The position numbers and the translations under genes were made by a program. The notes beneath the pieces were generated by a model. It was given only the letters and a program-made list of their open reading frames with translations, ran no database searches and was not told where the DNA came from. Shown here piece after piece: positions 42,456 through 51,014 of a stretch of 64,000 bases of DNA (position 1 is its first letter; every line of letters begins with the position of its first letter). The stretch lies in the NCBI GenBank assembly GCA_964521195.1, contig CAZFRE010000001.1, positions 434,001 to 498,000 of the forward strand, in the 5' to 3' direction. The DNA comes from CAWDNM01 sp964521195 (GTDB lineage: Bacteria; Actinomycetota; Coriobacteriia; Anaerosomatales; JAAXUF01).

Positions 42456-44582
42456 ATGGCGAAGGACCGCAAAGGTAAGAGCGTCTCGGCACCGTCGCGA
42501 GTGAGCGTCGCCGAGGAGAACATGCCGCTCGCACGCAAGATCGCTTGGTGGTCGCTGCTCGCGATGGTGTTCCTCGTCCCCGTCGCCATGAGCAACTTCA
42601 CGTGGCTCGGCTTCAAGATGCCGATGACGTACGACCAGTTCGACATCTTCAAGGTGTTCTTCCAGCGGGTGCTCGGCCTGACCGCGCTCGCTGCGTGGGG
42701 TTGGGACCTCCTCATGCGCGGAGGCAAGATCCGCCGCAATCCCGTCGACTGGCTGATCCTCGCGTTCCTTGCATGGGTCGCGATCTCCGCGGTGGTCTCC
42801 GTGTCGCCCGCGACCGCGGTCTTCGGCAAGTACCGTCGCTTCGAGGGTCTGCTGTCCTTCATCAACTACGCGGTCATCTACTTCCTTGTCATGCAGTTCG
42901 CCGACCGGCCCTCGCGCGTGAAGTCCATCGCGCAGGCGCTGTTCTGGGGCGGCGTGATCGTAGCCGGCTACGGCGTGCTGCAAAGCGTTGGCCTGGACCC
43001 GGTCAAGTGGGGCAACCTGCCGTTCGAGGCGCGTCGCTCGTTCTCGACGTACGGCAACCCGGACCTTCTCGGCGGGTTCCTGATGTTCTCGCTGCCCATC
43101 ACGCTCGGTCTCGTGCTTTCCGAGGACCGGCTGTCGATGCGCATCGTCTACTGGCTCGGCTTCGCGCTGAACGTGTGGTGCTGGATCACCGCGTTCACCC
43201 GGGGCGCCTGGATCGGTGGACTCGTGAGCATCCCCCTCGTCATCTTCATCGCGTTTCGCCACAGGGCGCAGTTCTTCAAGATCGACTGGATCCCGGTGGG
43301 CGCCATCTCGGCGCTGGCCGTCAGCATCATCGGTCTGAGCCTGAAGAACCCGAACGAGGTCATGAACTTCGCTGCGCGCTTCAAGTCGATCGTCGACTTC
43401 CAGGGCGGCAGCGGCAAGACACGTACGGAGATCTGGCAGGCGGCGATCGCGGCCGTCCAGGACCGCCCGATCTTCGGTTTCGGCGCCGACACGTTCCGCC
43501 TCGTGTTCCCCAGGTACAAGCCGGTCGAGTATGTGGCTGACGCCGGCTTCAGGTCGGTCGCCGATAACGTCCACGACTACCCGCTTCAGCTCGCTGCCGG
43601 CATCGGCATCGTCGGCGCGGCGATGCTCTACGGCATCATGGGCTGGGCTGCGTGGCGCTCCGCGCCTCACGTGTTCAAGCGCACCGAGGACCACCGCCGC
43701 ATCCTGTACGGAGCGTTCTGGGCCGCCTGCGCGGGCTACCTCGTGCAGCTGATGTTCGGCCTCTCCGTCACCGGCAACACGTTCCTGCTCTGGGCGGCGC
43801 TCGGCATCGTCCTGTCGCCCACCGCCTCCGTCGTCGAGTTCGAGGCGCCATCGTGGGGCATCGCGGTCGCGGTGGTCGGCATGGTGCTCGCGGGGCTCGG
43901 GATCGGCTACCAGATCGTCTACCTGCAGGCGGACCACTGGTACCTCGTCGCGATGGTCAAGGCGCAAGGCCCGGAGCGCGTCGAAGCGACCAAGAAGGCC
44001 GTCTCGCTCAACCCGTTCAACGACATGTACCGGGCCGAGGTGGGCGTTGCGCATCGAGACATGCTGATCGGCTACATCAACGCCGCCCAGCAGGCTCAGT
44101 CGCAGGGGCAGGACCCGAACCCGTACCTGGTCGAGGCCCAGAAGGCGTACGCCGCGGCGACCAACTCGCTCATCGACACGATCGACTTCGTCCCGTGGGA
44201 GTACGACAACTACGTGTTCCTGGCGAGCATCCACAACATCGCCGGCCAGGTGCTCGATCCGAAGTACTACGACTTCGCGGTCGAGGTGGGCCTCAAGGGT
44301 GTCGAGGTCGAGCAGTACGGCCCGGCGATCCGCATAGAACTCGCTCGCGGGTATGAGGGCAAGGGCGACCTGACCAACGCTATCGAGCAGGCGAAGATCG
44401 CTGCCGAGATGGATCCGAACTACTCGGACGCGTGGCTGTATCTGTCCAGTCTGTACGAGTCCGTCGGCGACAAGGCCGAGGCGCTCGCGCTCCTGAAGCG
44501 GTACAGGACCAACGGCGCGAACTACGAGGCCATCAAGTCCGCGATCGACAGGCTCGAATCGAGCGCGACGACCGCACCGTAG
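42456..44582 (+). CDS. O-antigen ligase/polymerase-like membrane protein with C-terminal TPRs
   Basis: 708 residues. About ten or more hydrophobic helices fill the first 480 residues; the Wzy_C/WaaL-type periplasmic loop includes RTEIWQAAIAAVQDRPIFGFG and DNVHDYPLQLAAGIG with the catalytic-type histidine. The last ~200 residues form TPR-like helical repeats (AIEQAKIAAEMDPNYSDAWLY). It could polymerise the glycan or ligate it to an acceptor. 11 bp after the phosphoglycosyltransferase. Confidence 0.83.
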   Translation: MAKDRKGKSVSAPSRVSVAEENMPLARKIAWWSLLAMVFLVPVAMSNFTWLGFKMPMTYDQFDIFKVFFQRVLGLTALAAWGWDLLMRGGKIRRNPVDWLILAFLAWVAISAVVSVSPATAVFGKYRRFEGLLSFINYAVIYFLVMQFADRPSRVKSIAQALFWGGVIVAGYGVLQSVGLDPVKWGNLPFEARRSFSTYGNPDLLGGFLMFSLPITLGLVLSEDRLSMRIVYWLGFALNVWCWITAFTRGAWIGGLVSIPLVIFIAFRHRAQFFKIDWIPVGAISALAVSIIGLSLKNPNEVMNFAARFKSIVDFQGGSGKTRTEIWQAAIAAVQDRPIFGFGADTFRLVFPRYKPVEYVADAGFRSVADNVHDYPLQLAAGIGIVGAAMLYGIMGWAAWRSAPHVFKRTEDHRRILYGAFWAACAGYLVQLMFGLSVTGNTFLLWAALGIVLSPTASVVEFEAPSWGIAVAVVGMVLAGLGIGYQIVYLQADHWYLVAMVKAQGPERVEATKKAVSLNPFNDMYRAEVGVAHRDMLIGYINAAQQAQSQGQDPNPYLVEAQKAYAAATNSLIDTIDFVPWEYDNYVFLASIHNIAGQVLDPKYYDFAVEVGLKGVEVEQYGPAIRIELARGYEGKGDLTNAIEQAKIAAEMDPNYSDAWLYLSSLYESVGDKAEALALLKRYRTNGANYEAIKSAIDRLESSATTAP

Positions 44583-44647
44583 CCTGCCCTGAGAGCCCGG
44601 CGTAGCCCGGGGCCCGGGTCGGCCACATCGGAACCGTGGGATGTGAC

Positions 44648-45352
44648 ATGGCGTCAAGCGAACCACACGAGCGTCCCCACAACGGCGCCCGCTCCGACAC
44701 GCCTGCTGTCGGCGCGCCGGCCCCGCGCACGTTTCCTCGATGGGCTGCGGTCACGGTGCTCGTCGCGTTGATGCTTGTGTCGGGGGCGGCGGGCTACGCG
44801 CTGCACGGCGTGATCCGGCGTCCGCCGGCCGAGCAGATCAGCGAGCTCGACGCGATCGAAGCGTGGCGTCAGCGGCTCGCCGAGAACCCCCGGGACACCG
44901 CGTCGCGCGTCGCGCTCGCGCAGTCGTACCAGCAGTCCGGTCGTCTGCGGTCCGCGCTCAACGAGTACGACGCCGTCCTGCGGGACAATCCGCGCGATAC
45001 CGCTGCGCTCTACCAGCGAGGGGTGATCCTGCGCGAGCTCGGGCAGCCGGGAGACGCCGAGACGGCGTTTTGGGATGTGCTCGAGATCGAGGGCACGCAT
45101 GTGGCCGCCGCGGAGGCGCTCGGCGAGTATTACCTGGGCAAGCAGCAGTACAAGTCGCTCGTCCAGGCCGTCCGCCCAGCTGCCCAGGCCCATCCCACGG
45201 AGGCGAGGCTGCAGTACCTGATCGGCTTCGCGTATGAGAATCTCGGGAGACCGGATTGGGCCGAGGCGAGGTATCGGCTGGCTCTCGACGCGGTTCCGGA
45301 CATGCGCGACGCTCTCGAGGGCATCGACAGACTGAAGCGGGCGGCTCAGTAG
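44648..45352 (+). CDS. Membrane-anchored TPR protein
   Basis: 234 residues: short N-terminal tail, one hydrophobic helix (about residues 32-50, VTVLVALMLVSGAAGYAL), then TPRs (NPRDTASRVALAQSYQQSGR, NPRDTAALYQRGVILRELGQ and two more). Looks like a scaffold, CcmI- or NrfG-like in shape. ATG at 44648 is preferred; a GTG at 44636 is possible. Last gene of the glycan run before the cytochromes. Confidence 0.75.
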   Translation: MASSEPHERPHNGARSDTPAVGAPAPRTFPRWAAVTVLVALMLVSGAAGYALHGVIRRPPAEQISELDAIEAWRQRLAENPRDTASRVALAQSYQQSGRLRSALNEYDAVLRDNPRDTAALYQRGVILRELGQPGDAETAFWDVLEIEGTHVAAAEALGEYYLGKQQYKSLVQAVRPAAQAHPTEARLQYLIGFAYENLGRPDWAEARYRLALDAVPDMRDALEGIDRLKRAAQ

Positions 45353-45375
45353 GGGGCATCGGCCGCTCAGCCTCG

Positions 45376-45404
45376 TTCAGAACTGCATGTCAGCGTGGTA
45401 GACT
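45376..45404 (+). promoter_or_regulatory. Promoter of the multiheme cytochrome operon
   Basis: TTCAGA (45376-45381), 17-base spacer, TAGACT (45399-45404). Transcription would begin near 45411, about 60 bases before the preferred TTG start, which argues against translation from the ATG at 45413. Confidence 0.5.
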
Positions 45405-45472
45405 GAACCGACATGGACCGTCTGTGCAAGATCCGATTTCGGCATCCCTGCTTCGGGTGCGGAGGAGGCTTC

Positions 45473-46933
45473 TTGTCCGACCCTGAGCTCGTCGCCGATG
45501 AGGTCGACGAGGCCATCGAATCCGACTCCCAAGTGGACGAGGAAGTAGAAGAAGATCGGCGCGGCAGGCGCTGGTATCCCTTACTGGCCCTGCTGCTGCT
45601 TCTGCTACTCCTGTGCTGTTGTGCGTCGACGAGCGCGGACGTCATCGTCACCCGCGGGCCGCAGCAAGCTCGCTTCGTCGCGCGCAACCTCGAGTGCCTG
45701 CAGTGCCACACCGAGAAGATTCCGGAGTTCTCTAAGAAGACGGTGCACTCGCCGTTCCAGCTCAAGGATTGCACCGTGTGCCATACGCGACATGGTGGGC
45801 AGCTGACCGTCACGGTCACCCAGGGTGCGAGCCGGCAGGTCTCGCGAATCCGCACGCTCATCCAGTGGACGCCGCTCAAGTGGTGGTATGACGCGTGGGC
45901 GGCGATCAGCGGATCATCGTCGGGCTCTTCTGCCGGCAGCGAGGGTGGACTCGTGTCCAAGACCACCAAGAGCACGGAGGACTCCGCATCGGTCCTGGTG
46001 ATGCCGGAGGAGAAGCTGTGCTGGATGTGCCACGGGGACATGGGCGGGTTGCTCGACGACGACTACACCCACGTGCCCTTCGTCGAAGGGCGTTGCACCG
46101 AATGCCACGACCCTCACGCCTCGGACAACCGCGCCCTGCTGACCCAGGCCCCGAACAAGATCTGCTTCACGTGCCATCCGATCGGCACCGAGCTCAACCG
46201 GATGCAGGCCCACCCGCCGGCGAAGCAGGGCTGGTGTACGGACTGTCACGACCCCCATGCCTCGAACCACAAGGGGATGCTTGTCGCGCGGCAACGCGAG
46301 CTCTGCTTCCGATGCCACCCGTCGGTCGCGTCCATGTCGGGCATGTCGGTGCAGCATCAGCCGTTCAAGAACGACAACTGCACCGGCTGCCACGAGCCTC
46401 ACGGATCCGACAACACCCCGTTGCTGATCAAGCCGCAGCCGGCGTTGTGCTACATGTGCCATCCAGGCATCGAGAACCAGTTCCTGCAGCCGAGCCACCA
46501 TCCCATAGGGCTCAACCTGACCTGCGCCTCCTGTCACAACCCGCATGCGTCGCAGTACCCGGGGCTGCTCAGCGGCTCGGCGAACGCGTTCTGCTTCGAG
46601 TGTCACGGCGACAAGCAGCAGCACTACGACAGCTCGGCGCACAATGTGAACCAGTGCGTTCGCTGCCACACGCCGCACGGCTCACGTTATCCGCCGATGC
46701 TCGTGAACACGCAGCCCGCCCTGTGCACCGCATGCCACCCGCAGGTCGTCGGCTCCAACAAGCACCCGTACAAGTCGGACTACTACGACGTGCACTCCGA
46801 GAAGGGGCTGTCGTGCACCTCGACGTGTCATAATCCGCACGGCACCGAGTTTGACGACATGGTGAACGGCTACAGCTGGATGCAGGACGGCATGTGCCTG
46901 CAGTGTCACAAGACCGTCGGCGTCTACTACTAG
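45473..46933 (+). CDS. Membrane-anchored 15-heme c-type cytochrome (doubled CXXCH family)
   Basis: 486 residues. A cytoplasmic acidic stretch (residues 3-28) is followed by one Leu/Cys-rich membrane helix (about residues 36-51) and a large extracytoplasmic domain. I count 14 CXXCH motifs and one CX3CH (CTSTCH), so 15 heme sites. Many occur as CxxCHxPH pairs, the doubled-CXXCH arrangement of DmsE/OmcA-like and NrfB-like proteins. There is no signal peptidase cleavage site evident, so the helix probably stays as an anchor. TTG start chosen because GGAGGAGG lies upstream; an ATG at 45413 would add 20 residues. Acts with the next gene in electron transfer across the membrane. Confidence 0.9.
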   Translation: MSDPELVADEVDEAIESDSQVDEEVEEDRRGRRWYPLLALLLLLLLLCCCASTSADVIVTRGPQQARFVARNLECLQCHTEKIPEFSKKTVHSPFQLKDCTVCHTRHGGQLTVTVTQGASRQVSRIRTLIQWTPLKWWYDAWAAISGSSSGSSAGSEGGLVSKTTKSTEDSASVLVMPEEKLCWMCHGDMGGLLDDDYTHVPFVEGRCTECHDPHASDNRALLTQAPNKICFTCHPIGTELNRMQAHPPAKQGWCTDCHDPHASNHKGMLVARQRELCFRCHPSVASMSGMSVQHQPFKNDNCTGCHEPHGSDNTPLLIKPQPALCYMCHPGIENQFLQPSHHPIGLNLTCASCHNPHASQYPGLLSGSANAFCFECHGDKQQHYDSSAHNVNQCVRCHTPHGSRYPPMLVNTQPALCTACHPQVVGSNKHPYKSDYYDVHSEKGLSCTSTCHNPHGTEFDDMVNGYSWMQDGMCLQCHKTVGVYY

Positions 46934-46955
46934 ACGCTCGACCGAAGGGTACGCG

Positions 46956-48185
46956 ATGGCTCGCATCTCGCTCGACGGCTTCAAGGATCCCAAGCGCCGC
47001 CCGCGCTTCATCATCTGGGCGCTTGTCGCCGTCATCGTCATCATCGCCGTCATGATCCCGGTGCTCGGCATCACCTCGACGCGCTGGTTCTGCGCGGAGG
47101 GCTGCCACAAGGTCCAGGACGACACGATCACCGCGTACGAGCACTCACCGCACTCCGAGATCAGCTGCATGGCCTGCCATATGCCGGTCAACGCGAATCC
47201 GGTGGTGTTCCTGCTGCACAAGGCCGAGGCGCTCGGCGAGCTCTACATGACGGTCACAAACAAGTTCGAGCTTCCGCTCAACGGCGAGAGCGAAGTCGCG
47301 CTCACGATGAAGGAAGAGCAGTGCACGCAATGTCACGACGAGGCCATGCGTGAGGTCACGCCGTCCCCCGGCCTCAAGATCGACCACACGGTGCACGCTG
47401 AGAACGAGGTCACCTGCACGCTGTGCCACAACCGCACCGCGCACGTCGAGGACTTCGAACTCACGTTGACCGACCCGACCACGGGCGAGCGCAACCACCC
47501 GCACGAGGACTTCATGGAGATGACGGCCTGCTTCCGGTGCCACTCGCAGGACGCGAAGCCCGGCTCCGAGACGCCCACCGGCGCGTGCGAGGCGTGCCAC
47601 ACGCCCGGCTTCCAGCTCAAGCCCGAGAGCCACCTGAAACCCGGCTTCTACCCGGAGGGCCACGGCAAGCTCGGCGCCGCGGAGGACAGCCGGACCGTCG
47701 CCGAGACGGGCATCTCATGGCTCAACGGCCCGAGCGAAGAAGGTTCGGCCGCCGAAGGGGCCGAGGGCGAGGCGCCCGAAGCTGAAGAGGCTGAAGAGGG
47801 TGGCCACGGCGGCGAGGAGACACTCGGCGAGACGCTGCCGTCGGTGGCATCGATCAACGAGTGCTCGACATGCCATGCGAAGAAGTTCTGCATCGACTGC
47901 CACGGTGGCGTGCCGATGCCGCACCCGGCGGACTTCAAGGAGAAGCACGGCAAGCTCGGTAAGGCAGCGCCCGATTCCTGCGCCAAGTGCCACGGTGCGG
48001 ACGGTTCGGGATGCGACTCGTGCCACCACGGCACCGAGGTCAAGTACAAGTACAACCCCAAGAAGTCGTGGATCTCGCAGCACTTCCTCGCGGTCAACGA
48101 GGTTGGTGCGGCGGGATGCCTCGAAAGCTGTCACAATCCGACCTTCTGCTCCAACTGCCACGTGAACGGCGGAGTCGCCCCGTAA
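46956..48185 (+). CDS. 12-heme c-type cytochrome with NapC/NirT-like N-terminus
   Basis: 409 residues. One N-terminal helix (about residues 19-38, IIWALVAVIVIIAVMIPVLG) anchors it. The first heme sites, CAEGCH and CMACHMPV, resemble NapC/NirT/NrfH quinol dehydrogenases. I count ten CXXCH and two CX3CH (CAEGCH, CLESCH), so 12 heme sites. An acidic Ala/Glu-rich linker (about residues 262-293) separates eight-plus-four heme blocks. Likely takes electrons from menaquinol and passes them to the 15-heme partner 22 bp upstream. Confidence 0.9.
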   Translation: MARISLDGFKDPKRRPRFIIWALVAVIVIIAVMIPVLGITSTRWFCAEGCHKVQDDTITAYEHSPHSEISCMACHMPVNANPVVFLLHKAEALGELYMTVTNKFELPLNGESEVALTMKEEQCTQCHDEAMREVTPSPGLKIDHTVHAENEVTCTLCHNRTAHVEDFELTLTDPTTGERNHPHEDFMEMTACFRCHSQDAKPGSETPTGACEACHTPGFQLKPESHLKPGFYPEGHGKLGAAEDSRTVAETGISWLNGPSEEGSAAEGAEGEAPEAEEAEEGGHGGEETLGETLPSVASINECSTCHAKKFCIDCHGGVPMPHPADFKEKHGKLGKAAPDSCAKCHGADGSGCDSCHHGTEVKYKYNPKKSWISQHFLAVNEVGAAGCLESCHNPTFCSNCHVNGGVAP

Positions 48186-48270
48186 GCGAGCCGCGCTCGG
48201 ACGTTTCGCTTGCGGACGACCGGCATGGGCCGGTGCCCGGCTCGGCGGAATCGAGACGGCGTGCGTGCTG

Positions 48271-48293
48271 TATACTCGCTCGTGCCCGGCACG
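48271..48293 (+). promoter_or_regulatory. -10 box and palindrome upstream of the B12/radical SAM gene
   Basis: TATACT at 48271-48276 is followed by the palindrome CGTGCCcGGCACG at 48281-48293, which would cover the transcription start. The -35 region is poor. The palindrome could be an operator or a short hairpin at the 5' end of the transcript. The rest of the 186-bp gap (48186-48371) shows nothing else clear. Confidence 0.45.
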
Positions 48294-48371
48294 CTCCAGA
48301 GGTGCCGAGCGGGGGACGGTAGCGATGCCGTTCGGGGGTCGATGAAGGCGTCGACCGAAAGGCCACACCAT

Positions 48372-50189
48372 ATGTCGCGAGTCGATATCGTTCTCTTGCA
48401 CGCACCGAGCGTGTACGACTTCCGAGAGCGATCGATCATGTTCGGGCCCGTCTCGGACATGGTTCCGTCAACTCCAATCTTCGAGATGTATCCGCTCGGC
48501 TTCACGACCATGGCCGAGTACATGGAGCGTCACGGCCTGCGCGTGCGCATCGTCAATCTCGCCGTGCTCATGCTCAACAAGCCCGACTTCGACGTCGAGG
48601 CCTACCTCGCGAAGCTCGATCCGATCGCGTTCGGTATCGACCTGCACTGGCTGCCGCATTGCCACGGCTCCGTCGAGGTGGCTCGCGTGCTCAAGAGAGT
48701 GCACCCGGACAAGCCGGTCCTCTTCGGCGGTCTGTCGGCGAGCTACTTCCACGAGGAGCTCATCACCTATGACGCGGTCGACTATGTCGTGCGCGGAGAC
48801 TCCACCGAGGAGCCCATCACGCGCCTGATGTGGGCGATCAAGCGCGGAGGGAGCGTCGCCGACATCCCCAACGTGACGTGGAAGGACGCGACCGGCACGC
48901 CGGTCGTCAACCCGCTCACCTGGGTGCCGAACGACATGGACTCCATCTCGCTCGACTACTCCTTCAACATGAAGTCGGTGATCCGCTACCGCGATATGGC
49001 CGGGGTGGTGCCGTTCAAGGACTGGCTGCAGTACCCCGTGTGCGCGTCGCTCACGTGCCGCGGCTGCACGCACGACTGCGTCACGTGCGGCGGCTCGGCG
49101 ACGTCGTTCCGCGAGAACTTCGGGCGCGACAAGATCGCGTTTCGCGACCCGGATCTGCTCGTGAAAGACATCGCGCACATCCAGAAGTACATCCCGGGCC
49201 CGATGTTCGTCTTGAACGACTTCCTCCAGGCCGGGCCGGACTACACGCGCCGGTTCGTCGAGGGGCTCAAGACGATCAACATGAAGAACCCGATCGGCTT
49301 CGAGTTCTTCCGGCCGCCGAACGAGGACTTCTACCAGCTGCTCGATCACAACCTGCACGACTACTCGGTCGAGATCTCGGTCGAGAGCCACGACGACGGA
49401 GTGCGCGCGGCGTTCGGCAAGACTCACTACACGATGGAGCAGATCGAAGAGACCATCATCACCGCACTCGCGAACGGCTGTTCGCGCTTCGACCTGTACT
49501 TCATGACCGGCATCCCGTCACAGACCGCAGCGTCGGTGCGCGAGACCACCGAGTACGTGAAGCACCTCTACGAGCGCGTCGGCAACGACCCGCGCCTGCT
49601 GTGCTTCACGAGCCCCATGGCGCCCTTCCTCGATCCGGGTTCCATCGCGTTCGAGAACCCCGCCGAGCACGGCTACACGCTTCGGGCGAGGACGCTCGAG
49701 GAGCACCGTCAGCGCATGCTCATGCCGAGCTGGAAGCACATCATGAACTACGAGAGCCACGCCATGAGCTCGGACGAGATGTGCGAAGCGACCTACGACG
49801 CGGCGATGGGCGTCAACCGCGTGAAGGCTGCCGCGGGCATCATCGACCCGGCGACGGCTACCATCACCGAGGCGCGCATCGAGGCCGCACGCGTCTCGAT
49901 GGCGTGCGTCGACGCGATCATGGACGGCCCGCTCGACACGCGGGACGCAGAGCTCAAGGTGCTCAAGGACGAGTTCGACCGCGTGTCGCAGTCCACCGTC
50001 GCCGACAAGACCGAGCTGAACTGGCCGCACGCCGCGGGCGCGAAGCACGTGGTCGCCGCCGTCGGTTTGTTCGTGCGCGAGAATGTCGCTAACCTTCTGG
50101 GGGCCGGGCGGGGAGAGGTGCCGCCGGCCGTCTCGGACCAGCACCCTCAGGGCTCAGCACCGCCGGCCTACGAAGCGACGAAGGTGTGA
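48372..50189 (+). CDS. B12-binding-domain radical SAM protein
   Basis: 605 residues. The N-terminal part (VDIVLLHAPSVYDF, then DPIAFGIDLHWLPHCHGSVEV is cited by LHWLPH) looks like a cobalamin-binding fold, followed by FGGLSASYFHEEL. The radical SAM cluster is Cys232, Cys236, Cys239 (GCTHDCVTC). Later segments FYFMTGIPSQT-like (LYFMTGIPSQTAASV) and FTSPMAPFLDPGS fit the TIGR04190-type family of unknown reaction. It shares a GTGA junction with menG, which hints at a quinone- or lipid-related step, but function is unknown. ATG at 48372, no strong RBS. Confidence 0.8.
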   Translation: MSRVDIVLLHAPSVYDFRERSIMFGPVSDMVPSTPIFEMYPLGFTTMAEYMERHGLRVRIVNLAVLMLNKPDFDVEAYLAKLDPIAFGIDLHWLPHCHGSVEVARVLKRVHPDKPVLFGGLSASYFHEELITYDAVDYVVRGDSTEEPITRLMWAIKRGGSVADIPNVTWKDATGTPVVNPLTWVPNDMDSISLDYSFNMKSVIRYRDMAGVVPFKDWLQYPVCASLTCRGCTHDCVTCGGSATSFRENFGRDKIAFRDPDLLVKDIAHIQKYIPGPMFVLNDFLQAGPDYTRRFVEGLKTINMKNPIGFEFFRPPNEDFYQLLDHNLHDYSVEISVESHDDGVRAAFGKTHYTMEQIEETIITALANGCSRFDLYFMTGIPSQTAASVRETTEYVKHLYERVGNDPRLLCFTSPMAPFLDPGSIAFENPAEHGYTLRARTLEEHRQRMLMPSWKHIMNYESHAMSSDEMCEATYDAAMGVNRVKAAAGIIDPATATITEARIEAARVSMACVDAIMDGPLDTRDAELKVLKDEFDRVSQSTVADKTELNWPHAAGAKHVVAAVGLFVRENVANLLGAGRGEVPPAVSDQHPQGSAPPAYEATKV

Positions 50190-50920
50190 CCGCAGCCATG
50201 ACACAGACCGACCCGGCCTCCGGCAGTCCGACCGCAGAGCGCGTCAGCACGATCTTCTCGGCGATCGCGGACCGCTACGACACGTTCAACTCACTCGCGA
50301 GCTTGGGCATCGACCGAGGGTGGCGCCGGGAGCTCGTGCGCGCCGCGCACCTGTCACCGAGTTCGCGCGTGCTCGACCTCGCGTCCGGCACCGGTGACGT
50401 GGCCTTCGCGCTCGCCAACCTCGGCCACCCCGCCGAGGTCGTCGCAACCGACTTCAACGCCGAGATGCTCGCCGTCGCCGAGAAGAAGGCCGCCGAGAAG
50501 CCGCCGGCGGTACCGGTGAGCTTCTCGATCGCCGACGCGCAGGACCTGCCGTTCGACGATGGCAGCTTCGATGTGGTCACGGTGGCGTTCGGCGTGCGCA
50601 ACTTCCCCGACCGCGAGAAGAACTTCGCCGAGGTGCTGCGCGTGCTCAGGCCGGGCGGCCGCTACATCATCCTGGAGTTCTCGCGCCCCGGTTTCGCTCC
50701 ATGGCGCGGCGCGTATCACGTGTACCTGCGCCACGCGATCCCGGCGATCGGGGGCGCCCTGACCGGCGACCGCGACGGGTTCGTGTATCTGAACGACTCC
50801 ATCCGCCAGTTCCCGGCGCAGCCTCAGCTTGCTGCCGAACTGCGCAAGGCCGGCTTCACGACCATCAGCTGGAAGGACATGTCCGGCGGCATCGTCGCCC
50901 TGCACACCGCCGTGAAGTAG
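50186..50920 (+). CDS. menG: Demethylmenaquinone methyltransferase (UbiE/MenG)
   Basis: 244 residues; methylates demethylmenaquinone with SAM. VSTIFSAIADRYDTFNSLASLGID starts the family (cited by IADRYDTFN), VLDLASGTGDVA is the SAM loop, FGVRNFPDREK and LEFSRPGFAP are UbiE signatures. A long-chain menaquinone is expected as the electron carrier for the cytochromes. GTG start overlaps the upstream stop; ATG at 50198 is possible. Confidence 0.93.
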   Translation: MTAAMTQTDPASGSPTAERVSTIFSAIADRYDTFNSLASLGIDRGWRRELVRAAHLSPSSRVLDLASGTGDVAFALANLGHPAEVVATDFNAEMLAVAEKKAAEKPPAVPVSFSIADAQDLPFDDGSFDVVTVAFGVRNFPDREKNFAEVLRVLRPGGRYIILEFSRPGFAPWRGAYHVYLRHAIPAIGGALTGDRDGFVYLNDSIRQFPAQPQLAAELRKAGFTTISWKDMSGGIVALHTAVK

Positions 50921-51014
50921 AGCCCTGAACGCGAGTGCTCGCTCCCGGTCACGCCGCCGCTCGCGGGGGTTCCTGCGGTAGAATCGCGACAGTCCCGATT
51001 CCGGAGGAAACCCG

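Noticed and set aside
42369..44666. 765-codon minus-strand open frame opposite the O-antigen ligase-like gene
   Set aside because: Its composition is that of an antisense shadow (Arg/Asp/Glu/His-rich), no RBS or family pattern, and the + strand gene has clear membrane helices and TPRs.
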